A DNA stretch of 64,000 bases from GWB1-38-13 sp964488535 (GTDB lineage Bacteria; Patescibacteriota; Microgenomatia; UBA8517): NCBI GenBank assembly GCA_964488535.1, contig CAZAUT010000004.1, positions 1 through 64,000 on the forward strand. The letters are read 5' to 3'. The position numbers and the translations under genes were made by a program. Within the stretch, counting starts at the first letter, position 1. The number at the start of each line of letters is the position of its first letter. The notes beneath the pieces were generated by a model, which was given only the letters and a program-made list of their open reading frames with translations, was not told the DNA's origin and ran no database searches. Below, piece by piece: positions 34,764 through 42,491 of the stretch.

Positions 34764-35342
34764 TTATTTTCCTACAGTGAATCCCTTCGAATTACCGTAT
34801 CTTATAAATCCCTCAATATCCAAGGTTGTGTTTTTAATTATGCAATCCTGAAATCCGGTTCCTGAAATATTGGCTCCGGAAAAATCAGTATCCGTAAGAT
34901 TGCATCTTTCAAACACTCCCCTTTCCAAATTGCTTCCTCCAAATGAAACTCCCGAAAGGTCGCAGAAAACAAATAAACTATTTTCAAGTTTGGAATTTTC
35001 AAATTTACAATTCTTCAGATCCATTTTTTTTCTTTCCCCTACCCGACCGTTTTTCATTTTCTGAAAAATCGCGTTAACCAAAATAGTTCCCGAAAAATCA
35101 CAATTTTTAATATCCGCATCGCCAAAATCTAGGTTTGATAAGTTGCTTTCCGGAAAAACGCATCCCGAAAAACTCACTATTTCAAGTACACTTCCCCTAA
35201 AATCACAATCCCTAAATTCACAATTTGTAAAATTGGAAAATCGGAAGACGAGATTGTTGAACTTGCAGTGAAGAAACTTCACATCCTCAAAATCGTTCCC
35301 CTGAATTTCATTTTCTGTGAATATTTTGTGTTTATAGTTCAT
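34764..35342 (-). CDS. Pentapeptide-repeat protein
   Basis: The 192-residue protein consists of A(D/N)LxF-type pentapeptides from about residue 10 to 175: NDFEDVKFLHCKFNNLVF, NCEFRDCDFRGSVLEIVS, SNLSNLDFGDADIKNCDFSG, CDLSGVSFGGSNLERGVF, NLTDTDFSGANISGTGFQ. Such proteins fold as right-handed square beta-helices. Some mimic DNA and protect gyrase, but most have no known function, and nothing here points to gyrase. Its start overlaps the upstream gene's stop (ATGA), so the two are cotranslated. Confidence 0.85.
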   Translation of the reverse strand: MNYKHKIFTENEIQGNDFEDVKFLHCKFNNLVFRFSNFTNCEFRDCDFRGSVLEIVSFSGCVFPESNLSNLDFGDADIKNCDFSGTILVNAIFQKMKNGRVGERKKMDLKNCKFENSKLENSLFVFCDLSGVSFGGSNLERGVFERCNLTDTDFSGANISGTGFQDCIIKNTTLDIEGFIRYGNSKGFTVGK

Positions 35343-35839
35343 ATAACCCGAGAATCATACGCCCAATGAAGAAGGGCTTGGCGCTGACGTTTCCGGCAAG
35401 TCAAATCCCGCGAGCGGCAATTTTTTTTAATTTGAGCAACGTGGCGTTTCATTTGTTTCCAGCGTTTAACTTGTCTCTCATCATCAAGTGTTCGTCGCCC
35501 TATAAAATACCGGCAGTACCATTGAAACCAACCCCTTGGATCCTGCGAATTGATCCAACCTTTTTTCTGCCAAACTTTCAGGGGTTGGCTCGCATCAACC
35601 TCAAAATAGTTTATTTTTGGATTTTTACCTTCGGGAGACAGTTTTGCTTTTACAAACCAACTTTTTGGAAATTCGGATCTGCAATCCGTCATATATTTCC
35701 CGCCAAAGACACCAAGTTCCAACATTTCCTTTGGAGTTAATTCCGGTTTAAAATCGGGCTCAAAATTTTTCCCCATCGGCTGGGTAAGATAATACCGATA
35801 TCCTTTCTGCATTTTGTCATTTACCACAACCACCTTCAT
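35339..35839 (-). CDS. Conserved protein with WFQWYCRYFIGRR motif
   Basis: The 166-residue soluble protein contains LTPKEMLELGVFGGKYMTD, then DPRGWFQWYCRYFIGRR, DDERQVKRWKQMKRHVAQI and CRKRQRQALLHWAYDSRVI. I know this signature from uncharacterised proteins in bacteria and plants, but I know no function for it. The density of aromatic and Arg residues suggests nucleic-acid or ligand binding. It is translationally coupled with the pentapeptide gene after it. Confidence 0.6.
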   Translation of the reverse strand: MKVVVVNDKMQKGYRYYLTQPMGKNFEPDFKPELTPKEMLELGVFGGKYMTDCRSEFPKSWFVKAKLSPEGKNPKINYFEVDASQPLKVWQKKGWINSQDPRGWFQWYCRYFIGRRTLDDERQVKRWKQMKRHVAQIKKNCRSRDLTCRKRQRQALLHWAYDSRVI

Positions 35840-35902
35840 GTTTTGTTTAAAATTTTAGGAGCTAACCCCCAACCTCTATTCATTATCGCAACATGGTGCA
35901 TT

Positions 35903-36250
35903 TTATTTTTTATATGTAGTTTTGTGAGGGTTTAACACCAAGGGGTAGACATCAAACGCCACCTCTTCATACGGATGAACTTTATTTACTGCTTTTATAA
36001 TTTTCTTCAGATCCTTTTTGTAACACACTGTTTCTATTCTTTCCTCAACCACCTCTTCGTACTTGCCGATCTTTCCAATTGTCGGATGAGCGGACGGAAG
36101 AGGTATATACCTACCGACCCCCTTGACAGAAAAACTACAGTGGGAATAGTCACCAATTAACCCCGCACCTGTATCCCCCATCGCTTTTCTTACAACATCC
36201 GCGTGTGCTTCGGGGACAAAAACAACAATTTTTACAACATCTGTTTGCAT
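35903..36250 (-). CDS. NIF3/YqfO-type CutA-like domain protein
   Basis: I start this 115-residue protein at MQTDVVKIVVFVPEAHAD (36250), with GGAAAG just upstream. The sequence DVVRKAMGDTGAGLIGDYSH-CSF, then IGKYEEVVEERIETVCYKK and AVNKVHPYEEVAFDVYPL, match the PII/CutA-like domain that is inserted in NIF3 (YqfO/DUF34) proteins and also occurs alone. The function of the stand-alone form is not established. A perfect 18-bp palindrome lies 15 bases upstream of the start. Confidence 0.78.
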   Translation of the reverse strand: MQTDVVKIVVFVPEAHADVVRKAMGDTGAGLIGDYSHCSFSVKGVGRYIPLPSAHPTIGKIGKYEEVVEERIETVCYKKDLKKIIKAVNKVHPYEEVAFDVYPLVLNPHKTTYKK

Positions 36251-36264
36251 GGCTTTCCAATATG

Positions 36265-36282
36265 ATACTACAATTGTAGTAT
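36265..36282. promoter_or_regulatory. 18-bp perfect palindrome upstream of the NIF3-like gene
   Basis: ATACTACAATTGTAGTAT is symmetric around 36273/36274. Its left side on the minus strand holds TATACT, a possible -10 box, so a dimeric regulator bound here could block transcription. It could equally be another repeat: TACTACA is also a heptad unit in this genome. Confidence 0.4.
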
Positions 36283-36329
36283 AGATTCCCACAGCTTAAA
36301 CCGTGGTCTTCTTAAACTAATGATAAAGA

Positions 36330-36335
36330 TATAAT
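36330..36335 (+). promoter_or_regulatory. -10 box, leaderless arrangement
   Basis: TATAAT ends 8 bases before the ATG at 36344. No clear -35 is present. Confidence 0.42.
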
Positions 36336-36343
36336 ATATTTCC

Positions 36344-37006
36344 ATGACACAAAAAATTATTTTTTTTGTAATTGTTTCTGTCGCCACATTTCTACCTTAT
36401 AAGTGTTCAAGAAGTTTTTTTTCCAAAATGAAAAACTGGACATTGTCTTTGTTGTTGTCTTTTTGGTTTTTATTTTGGTCAGCCATCTTATTTCTAAAAG
36501 GATTCAGTTACTTCCGATTAGCAGTTGATCTTTTTGTAATATTGTTTGCAGTTACAATTACTTTTATTTGGATCATTTTCCCAATTCTTGTAAGAAAGTT
36601 CGGCAGGGCTCCGGCAAAACTTTTAAACAATCCTGCAAATAAACAATGGAACATGTTGAGGTTTGATCCAAAGTTCACTTCAATTAAATATTTTGAGGTG
36701 CTTACCCAGGAGATGGTGTTTTTGTTTTTATATTTTGTTTTATTAAAAAATGTTTCGCAAGATCACAGGGTATTGTTCTTTGCTTCCACCGTTGCCTTTT
36801 TCCACTTAGGTAACTTCTTTACGATGCACACAAAATGGGTATTATTTTATTTCTTGCTAAGCATTCCAATGGGGTTAATTTGGGGAATTCTTCTTGAAAA
36901 AGGAATGGTGTTAATAACATTCGGACTGCATCTACTTTTCTATTTGATCTTTAACGCTTACTTTTGGCTAGTAAAATCAGACAAATATCGTGATTCTACA
37001 TCATAA
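36344..37006 (+). CDS. Polytopic membrane protein, possibly CPBP-like
   Basis: The 220-residue protein has about six hydrophobic segments. In the middle lie TQEMVFLFLYFVLL, STVAFFHLGNFF and GLHLLFYLIFNAYFW, whose Glu, His and His/Asn positions recall the EExxxR, FxxxH and HxxxN motifs of CPBP (CAAX/Abi) intramembrane proteases. The second Glu and the Arg of the first motif are missing, so it may be inactive or a different family. It is followed directly by a copy of the 24-bp palindrome. Confidence 0.5.
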   Translation: MTQKIIFFVIVSVATFLPYKCSRSFFSKMKNWTLSLLLSFWFLFWSAILFLKGFSYFRLAVDLFVILFAVTITFIWIIFPILVRKFGRAPAKLLNNPANKQWNMLRFDPKFTSIKYFEVLTQEMVFLFLYFVLLKNVSQDHRVLFFASTVAFFHLGNFFTMHTKWVLFYFLLSIPMGLIWGILLEKGMVLITFGLHLLFYLIFNAYFWLVKSDKYRDSTS

Positions 37007-37021
37007 GACATAATTATTTTA

Positions 37022-37045
37022 GTGCCGTAGTCTATACTACGGCAC
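37022..37045. repeat. 24-bp perfect palindrome, third copy
   Basis: Arms GTGCCGTAGT and ACTACGGCAC with centre CTAT (the complement orientation of the other two). It lies between two convergent genes, 15 and 5 bases from their stops. Confidence 0.85.
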
Positions 37046-37050
37046 CGGAA

Positions 37051-37743
37051 TTAATATTCATTAACAACGACTTTTCTGTCGACGTATACTAAATTTTTAC
37101 TATTTACTACTTCCTCCATTTCATCAAAGGTTGCAAAAACGTTCTTTAATCCGCGATACTTTTTTTCGTCCATCCAAATATTTTTCCCTTCGGGAACAAC
37201 TTCCTTAAATTCTCCTTTTGTATTTTTAACAAGGTAAACCCAGAAATATTTATCTTCCAAAAACCTTCCGTCTTTGTGAATGTGATGGTAATGAACAATA
37301 CCTTTTAATTCAAAATCCCCCGTCAACCCCGTTTCCTCTAAAAACTCTCTCTTTGCGCAATCCATGGGGTTTTCTCCCCATCGGATCTTTCCGCTATGGG
37401 AACCATACCAACCGTAAAAGGGTTCTTTCAACCTTTGGTGCATAAGATACTCTTTCTTTCCGCCTTTAACCCTTAGCGCATGAATTGCAACCGCAACTTT
37501 TGCCTGTCTTTCAAGCTTCAAGGCATCAGTGTCCATTCGATTGGCAAATTCTTTTCCCTCGTCCGTCAGGGAATAGTAACTCCCCTCTTTTTTCACCAAG
37601 CCCTCTTTGATCAAATGTTTCAAATGGAAAGTGAAGTGGTCATTTGTTATATCTAACTTATTTAAGTCGCGGAACCTTGCGCGAGGAATGAAAAGAAGTT
37701 CTTTTAGTATTGAAATTTGAAATTCGTGAATTTTAAGTTCCAT
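37051..37743 (-). CDS. NUDIX hydrolase with N-terminal winged helix
   Basis: The first ~75 residues form a winged helix-turn-helix (IHEFQISILKELLFIPRARF, FTFHLKHLIKEGLVKKEGSY, YSLTDEGKEFANRM) as in MarR/ArsR-like regulators. The NUDIX domain follows: GWYGSHSGKIRWGENPMDC-AKREFLEETGL, with a complete G-x5-E-x7-REUXEEXGU box. The 230-residue fusion suggests a sensor whose DNA-binding part reads a nucleotide-derived ligand, or NrtR-like control with the domain order reversed. The upstream small gene ends 5 bases before it. Confidence 0.8.
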   Translation of the reverse strand: MELKIHEFQISILKELLFIPRARFRDLNKLDITNDHFTFHLKHLIKEGLVKKEGSYYSLTDEGKEFANRMDTDALKLERQAKVAVAIHALRVKGGKKEYLMHQRLKEPFYGWYGSHSGKIRWGENPMDCAKREFLEETGLTGDFELKGIVHYHHIHKDGRFLEDKYFWVYLVKNTKGEFKEVVPEGKNIWMDEKKYRGLKNVFATFDEMEEVVNSKNLVYVDRKVVVNEY

Positions 37744-37748
37744 AATTG

Positions 37749-38033
37749 TTAATCTTCTGGGTTTAATAGCAATCCAATCTCCCTTTTAACTCTTATTCTT
37801 TCTTCTTTCGGCAAATCCTTTATCACGTCCAATGCTGACCACTGCAGCGGCTGACCGATATCTTCATATCCATCGAATTCCATTTTTGTACCAAGTTTAA
37901 AATCGGAAATAATTTTCAGGGCAGCCGGTGATAATTGCGTTTCCTGTATTCTTTCAGGCATTGTCCGATTATCCAACAGGATCCGGTTTGTGTCTAGTAA
38001 AGCCGACTTTACCAAATATACAGCCACAGGCAT
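37749..38033 (-). CDS. Small hypothetical protein upstream of the NUDIX regulator
   Basis: I do not recognise this 94-residue protein. It has a moderately hydrophobic N-terminus (PVAVYLVKSALLDTNRILL), a central LSPAALKIISDFKLGTKM and an acidic/basic helix LPKEERIRVKREIGLLL. The spacing of 5 bases to the NUDIX gene implies one transcript. The second half could be a small helical domain binding DNA or the partner protein; this is speculation. Confidence 0.5.
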   Translation of the reverse strand: MPVAVYLVKSALLDTNRILLDNRTMPERIQETQLSPAALKIISDFKLGTKMEFDGYEDIGQPLQWSALDVIKDLPKEERIRVKREIGLLLNPED

Positions 38034-38129
38034 GAGACTGTGGGTTGACTATACTTGTGTCAGTGATACAGTGCACGGTAGCAAAACAGCAATAAAGGTT
38101 TTACGGATTTGATAACAAATTGACTACGG

Positions 38130-38177
38130 ATTCTACGTAAACGGTTGGTATATGGTAACCCGTCAAGCCAGAATGAC
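38130..38177. repeat. Intergenic copy of the ATTCTG...CAGAATGAC element
   Basis: ATTCT...ACGG...ATATGGTAACCCGTCAAG and CCAGAATGAC match the insert at 30449-30497 in the GT87 gene. The left arm here is less perfect. Confidence 0.72.
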
Positions 38178-38238
38178 AAATGGAATCGGGGTGTGTAAGT
38201 CCTGCAATAGTTAAAGTGCCTAAATTAAACAGGGAAAA

Positions 38239-38607
38239 CTATTTTGAAATCACTTCATTTGTAGGAATAATGCGGGAGCGGGTTTTTGAGTCCTGCGGAA
38301 AACCGGTTATCAACAAATACCCTTGCCAACACCCTTTGGGAGGTACCATACGATGCCTCCCTTCGCAAATCTGAAGTTCCAAATGAGTCGTGTCAACCAA
38401 TTTCGGCTCGTTCTTTACTTCGTAAATCCGATATTCCCCCTTCGCCAACTTCTGGTCGGTCTTGTGAGAGCGATGGGTTGTAACAAGCATTTCGCCAATT
38501 CTTTTCGTGAATACCCAAACAAAACTTTTCCCATCAAGGGTCAGAATCTTGGTGTCGTTTCTTGTTTCGACAAGCGAGTATTGGCCGGACTTTATTAATT
38601 TAATCAT
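38239..38607 (-). CDS. Hypothetical soluble protein
   Basis: I start this 122-residue protein at MIKLIKSGQYSLVETRND (38607), since the 21 preceding codons read through non-coding DNA. It has beta-rich content (TKILTLDGKSFVWVFT, KGEYRIYEVKNEPKL, TTHLELQIC) and ends in a basic segment. It resembles short conserved CPR proteins without assigned function. It stands alone between repeat-rich gaps. Confidence 0.5.
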   Translation of the reverse strand: MIKLIKSGQYSLVETRNDTKILTLDGKSFVWVFTKRIGEMLVTTHRSHKTDQKLAKGEYRIYEVKNEPKLVDTTHLELQICEGRHRMVPPKGCWQGYLLITGFPQDSKTRSRIIPTNEVISK

Positions 38608-38689
38608 TGTTAAATGGTTATATTGCCGTATTACTAAACGAGCGACAACCCTATCACCCGATTGGCCCAATTAACCTAAATGGTACTTA

Positions 38690-38845
38690 AATCCTAAATC
38701 CTAAACTCTAAATCCTAAACAATACTTAATTTCAAATGTTTAAAACATTGTAATTTTGGATTTTGAATTTAATTAGAATTTAGAAATTAGAAATTAGTAA
38801 TTTTTCCTAATATCCCAGTATCGTAATATCCTAATATCTTTCTTT
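38690..38845. repeat. Heptad arrays AAATCCT, TTAGAAA and octad-like TAATATCC
   Basis: AAATCCT, AAATCCT, AAACTCT, AAATCCT (38693-38720), then TTAGAAA, TTAGAAA, TTAGTAA (38776-38800) and repeats of CCTAATATCC/CGTAATATCC (38798-38840). Three different units lie one after another in the gap before the next gene. Confidence 0.8.
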
Positions 38846-38849
38846 TCCC

Positions 38850-39305
38850 CTACATTCCCCCATCTCTTAATCCCGTACATCTCCAGTTAATTTCTGCCTC
38901 AAGGTTGTCAACAAAAACGACACAAGCCGGGTTACACCCTTCTTTCTCTTCAATCGGGATAAAATCGATCCACCAGGTTCCTGTAGAATTATTGCAAAAA
39001 TGGTTTGCTTCCAGTTTTCCGTCCATACATTTTGATTCGGCAATTTTCACAGCATCTTCATATACCATTTTATTTCCGGTCGGTGAATAACAAATACTTG
39101 TGTCCGCAAGGTCCTTTTCCGTATCTTCAACCGGATTTGGGTTACATCCGGTAACCGGCATCGGAGAATATGGATTTCCGTGTTTTATCCATGAACCGTT
39201 TTCACATATCCAACCATCCTCGTTCCCTCCAAAGAGAAGACGGACGGTAACCAAACCGGCAACAACAATAATGGAAATTATCAACAAAGCAAGTATCTTC
39301 TTCAT
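38850..39305 (-). CDS. Membrane-anchored Cys-rich secreted protein
   Basis: I start at MKKILALLIISIIVVAGLVT (39305), a clear signal anchor; the 46 codons before it are repeat DNA. The 151-residue protein then has DGWICENGSWIKHGNPYSPMP followed by TGC, and Cys residues in TSICYSPTG, ESKCMDGK, HFCNNSTG, GCNPACVV and WRCTG, probably disulfide-linked outside the cell. The WxCENGxWxxHGNP pattern is common in CPR surface proteins. Function unknown. Confidence 0.62.
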   Translation of the reverse strand: MKKILALLIISIIVVAGLVTVRLLFGGNEDGWICENGSWIKHGNPYSPMPVTGCNPNPVEDTEKDLADTSICYSPTGNKMVYEDAVKIAESKCMDGKLEANHFCNNSTGTWWIDFIPIEEKEGCNPACVVFVDNLEAEINWRCTGLRDGGM

Positions 39306-39659
39306 AATACAAGTATAAATAATAAACAGAAAACAGTAAACCCTCCTTCGTCCCGCCGTGCAGGACTTCGGGCGGATAAGGCAATAAACAGTAAATAAGA
39401 AACCTGAAGACAATACCTTTCCACAGCCAAAGCCTAGTGCCATACCATTTCAAACGCTTCGCGTTCGGATTGTCTGGTTCGGTCCTGCCTGCAGACAGGT
39501 CATCCCCCGCCAAGCAGTGGTTTTCTTGATCTAACGATATGCAAGAAGCACAAAACAGAAACGGAATTTGCTGCACCGGTTTCGCACTTTGTCACCAAAC
39601 TCGATCGGGAATGACAGGGTGGTATTTCTGCGCAAACACGAAGCTGGTAATATTTCTTT
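39306..39659. other. 354-base gap made of dispersed repeats
   Basis: No gene is supported. It holds ACAGAAAACAGTAAACCCTC followed by CTTCGTCCCGC..GCAGGACTTCGGGCGG (39326-39388), which matches the insert in tsaD at 58540-58602. A CTGCCTGCAGACAG palindrome (39486-39500) and ACTCGATCGGGAATGACAG (39600-39618), related to the insert at 5955-6047, follow. Confidence 0.7.
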
Positions 39660-40604
39660 TCAAGAAAGAGATTGGTAATACTCAATTGTTTTTTGGAGGC
39701 CTTCGTCGAGGGATACTTTTGGTTCCCAATTAAGAACCTCTTTTGCCTTTGAGATGTCGGGGCGTCTTTTAGTCGGGTCGTCTTTTGGAAGGGGCTTATA
39801 AACTATTTTCGATTTACTGCCGGTCAATTTTCGAATTTTATTTGCGAGCTCCATTACGGTATATTCTCCCGGATTTCCTAAATTAAACACTTCCCCGTTT
39901 GTATTTTTCTCAAGCATTGCCTTATATATCCCTTCAATAAGGTCGGATACATAGCAAAAAGATCTTGTTTGCTCCCCTTTCCCATAAACCGTCAATGGTT
40001 CTCCTGAGAGAGCTTGATTGATAAAATTACTAACCACTCTCCCGTCATCTTTTTGCATACGGGGACCGTAGGTATTAAAAATTCTGATAACCCGCGCATC
40101 GAGGTTGTATTTATGAATGAAAATATATACAAGAGTTTCGGCAAAACGTTTTGCTTCGTCGTAACAGGAACGTACACCGAAAGTGTTAACGTTTCCCCAA
40201 TAACTTTCTTTTTGCGGATGCTCCAGCGGGTCGCCGTAAATTTCGGAAGTTGACGCCAATAAAAACTTGGCTTTATTTTTTACTGCCAGTTTCAATAAAT
40301 TGTATGTTCCGACGGAATTTGTAAGGGCTGTTTCTTCGGGGTGGTTTTGATAGTCAACCGGGGAAGCGGGAGAAGCAAGGTGAAATAAAAAGGTAAAAGA
40401 GTGAAAGGGTAAAAGAGTAAAAGGACGGGAAACATCGGCTTTAATGTACTTGAAGTTTTTATTTTTTAACAGGTGTTCGATGTTTTTTTCAGAGCCGGTA
40501 AGAAAATTGTCGAGGCAGATTACGTGGTACCCCCTCTCGAGTAAATATTCGCAAAGATGGCTGCCTAAAAAACCCGCACCACCTGTAACTAACACCCTTT
40601 TCAT
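39660..40604 (-). CDS. NAD-dependent sugar-nucleotide epimerase/dehydratase, UDP-glucuronate decarboxylase-like
   Basis: The 314-residue extended SDR protein has VLVTGGAGFLGSHLCEYLL (NAD loop), STSEIYGDPLEHPQKESYWG, SCYDEAKRFAETLV (YxxxK) and RIFNTYGPRMQKDDGRVVSN, the pattern of UXS/UDP-glucuronate decarboxylase. It would supply UDP-xylose or a related sugar. At about residues 61-75 the loop before FHLASPASPVDY is lengthened by FTLLPFHSFTFL, encoded by a GGTAAAAGAGTGAAA-type repeat read in frame. It begins the second glycan block. Confidence 0.83.
   Translation of the reverse strand: MKRVLVTGGAGFLGSHLCEYLLERGYHVICLDNFLTGSEKNIEHLLKNKNFKYIKADVSRPFTLLPFHSFTFLFHLASPASPVDYQNHPEETALTNSVGTYNLLKLAVKNKAKFLLASTSEIYGDPLEHPQKESYWGNVNTFGVRSCYDEAKRFAETLVYIFIHKYNLDARVIRIFNTYGPRMQKDDGRVVSNFINQALSGEPLTVYGKGEQTRSFCYVSDLIEGIYKAMLEKNTNGEVFNLGNPGEYTVMELANKIRKLTGSKSKIVYKPLPKDDPTKRRPDISKAKEVLNWEPKVSLDEGLQKTIEYYQSLS
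40378..40430. repeat. In-frame GGTAAAAGAGTAAAA-type repeat in the epimerase gene
   Basis: Plus-strand units GGTAAAAGAGTGAAAG and GGTAAAAGAGTAAAAG, 16 bases each. The same unit stands between genes at 47803-47840. Confidence 0.78.
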
Positions 40605-40808
40605 ACCCTACCATTATATGACAAACATTTTTTACCGCCACAGGTAAAGGTGTTAATAAATTATCAAATTATCAAATAATTAAATAATTGAGGGGGTTGG
40701 GGGTTCCACGCACCAGTAATTTTTTACTGCTTTCCATACTACATGATACATTCTACTTGCTGCCTGACGCTTGTTTACTGTTTACTACTTACTGTTTATA
40801 CTTAAATT
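40605..40808. repeat. Intergenic heptads upstream of the GT39 relic
   Basis: ATTATCAAATAATTAAATAATTG-like words (40655-40690) are followed by heptads ATACTAC, ATGATAC, ATTCTAC, TTGCTGC, CTGACGC, TTGTTTA, CTGTTTA, CTACTTA, CTGTTTA (about 40737-40800). No gene is seen. Confidence 0.75.
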
Positions 40809-40922
40809 ATGATTAATACAGTATTTAATGAGTCCATATGGGGTCCCGCCACATTTTCGCACTCGGCTTTAACAATTCTGTTCGAATACGCCTCGTGCCA
40901 AAATTATTGGCGGGCGAACTGA
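40809..40922 (+). pseudogene. Relic of the start of a GT39 gene
   Basis: The 37-codon frame begins MINTVFNESIWGPATFS. The next gene begins METVFTESIWGDEGFSA, and the DNA matches over most of 45 bases (GTATTT...GAGTC.AT.TGGGG...ATTTTCG). The acidic pair of the catalytic loop is lost here (PAT for DEG) and the frame stops soon after, past an inverted GCCAA/TTGGC. It is probably a decayed duplication of the downstream gene's 5' end. Confidence 0.6.
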
Positions 40923-40957
40923 ACATCAGGTTTTTACTATACTAAATTCATACTGTT

Positions 40958-42331
40958 ATGGAGACTGTATTTACAGAGTCAATTTGGGGGGATGAAGGAT
41001 TTTCGGCAATTTTGTCAATGAAATCAATTCCGGAGATAATTAAAATTATCTCCCGCGACACCTCTCCCCCTTTATACAACATCACCGAACATTTGGCGTT
41101 CCAATATTTTGGAGTAAATGAAATAACCATACGCGGTTTGTCATTATTTTACTTTCTTCTGTGTCTTCTTTTTGTATATTTGATCACCTCCATGATCTGG
41201 AGTAGAAAAACAGGACTTTTTGCTGTGGTCGCAACAGCACTCAACCCCTTCTTTTTCATTTACGCTTTTGAGGGGCGGATGTATTCAATTTTAGCCCTCG
41301 GGGTAACGGCTTCAATGTATTTTTTCCTGCGGATCTTTTCATTTAAAGGCAAACAGATCGTAAATTATATCGGTTACGTTTTTTTTACGCTCTGGGCAAT
41401 ATATTCACACCATTTTGCTTTTTTTGCCCTTGCTGTTCAGGGGGTTTGGATCATAAAAGAATATTTTTCGGGAAAAAGAAAAACAGCTTTCGGGGTGGTT
41501 AAGTCGCTTGTTGTTGTTGCAGTTCTTTACGCTCCATGGCTCATACCACTGTATAACCAGATGACAATGGTCAAAGGCGGATTCTGGCTTGGTACGCCGA
41601 CTTTAAACGACCTCAAGGTCTTGATTTACGACTACCTCGGACAAGGAATAAAACTTATCAATTTCAATATTCCCGCGCTTAATATGAAAATTTATGAAAT
41701 CGCCCCTTATTTGGTATTTGCAACACTGCTTACCCGAAGGTGGTGGAAAAGTATTGAAAAAACGCTCTTTTTTCTGCTTTGGTTCTTTCTTCCGATCCTG
41801 ATCACTTGGGGAATATCGCAAAAGTTTACATCGATATTTTTTAACCGTTATCTTTTATATTCCATACCGGCAGCAATGATAATTTTCGCATCATGCAGAA
41901 GCAAAATATCTTTTGTTCCCCTTTTTGTGACATTGGCAGTATTTCTTATAATTGACGTCAATTATTTTCTCACTCCCAAAAAGCTTCCCTTCAGACAGAT
42001 GTCAGAGTATGTCAAGGAAACCCTCTCGCCCGGGGATTATCTTATAAATTGGAATTCTTCCGCCCACCATATTTGGGAGACAAAGTTTTACGGTATTCCC
42101 GCGCCTCTTTATATTCCCGGAGATGGGGAACTTCCCTATTATGTCGGAACGGCCTTAATGGAGGAGTCCGATATCATAAGAGAGATTCCGAAAGGAACAG
42201 TGAGGGTTGGAGTTGTCACAAGCGGATCCTTGGACGAAGTGCAACTTTCCGGATATTCTCTATCGGATAAAATGGAGATGGGGAATTTGAAAGTGGGATG
42301 GTTTACAAAGGCACTAGGCACTAGTTACTAG
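40958..42331 (+). CDS. GT39-type membrane glycosyltransferase lacking TM1
   Basis: The 457-residue protein has about ten membrane segments. It opens directly with the catalytic loop ESIWGDEGFSAIL, which in the family follows a first membrane segment; no such segment is encoded, and an in-frame TAA lies 12 bases before the ATG. YAFEGRMYSILALGVTASM and YSHHFAFFALAVQGVW are further family features. Without TM1 the topology of the catalytic loop is uncertain, so the gene may be N-terminally truncated. A relic of the same start lies upstream. It may share a transcript with the next GT39 gene. Confidence 0.72.
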   Translation: METVFTESIWGDEGFSAILSMKSIPEIIKIISRDTSPPLYNITEHLAFQYFGVNEITIRGLSLFYFLLCLLFVYLITSMIWSRKTGLFAVVATALNPFFFIYAFEGRMYSILALGVTASMYFFLRIFSFKGKQIVNYIGYVFFTLWAIYSHHFAFFALAVQGVWIIKEYFSGKRKTAFGVVKSLVVVAVLYAPWLIPLYNQMTMVKGGFWLGTPTLNDLKVLIYDYLGQGIKLINFNIPALNMKIYEIAPYLVFATLLTRRWWKSIEKTLFFLLWFFLPILITWGISQKFTSIFFNRYLLYSIPAAMIIFASCRSKISFVPLFVTLAVFLIIDVNYFLTPKKLPFRQMSEYVKETLSPGDYLINWNSSAHHIWETKFYGIPAPLYIPGDGELPYYVGTALMEESDIIREIPKGTVRVGVVTSGSLDEVQLSGYSLSDKMEMGNLKVGWFTKALGTSY

Positions 42332-42400
42332 GCACTAGAGATAGAACATAACTCAAAACTTAAAACTCAAAAGTCAAAACTACAACTTAAAACTTAAAGG
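42310..42400. repeat. GGCACTA and AACTCAA heptads
   Basis: GGCACTA, GGCACTA, GTTACTA, GGCACTA begin inside the last codons of the GT39 gene and run past its stop. AACTCAA, AACTTAA, AACTCAA, AAGTCAA, AACTACA, ACTTAAA, ACTTAAA follow, and an inverted TTTTGAACTTTGAACTTTGA tract ends at 42450. Confidence 0.85.
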
Positions 42401-42491
42401 TTTTTATCTTTGAGCTTTCGTTTTGAACTTTGAACTTTGAGTTTTGAACTGGAGAGTTTGCCGCCGAAAACAGATTCATTTTATTTATTAT

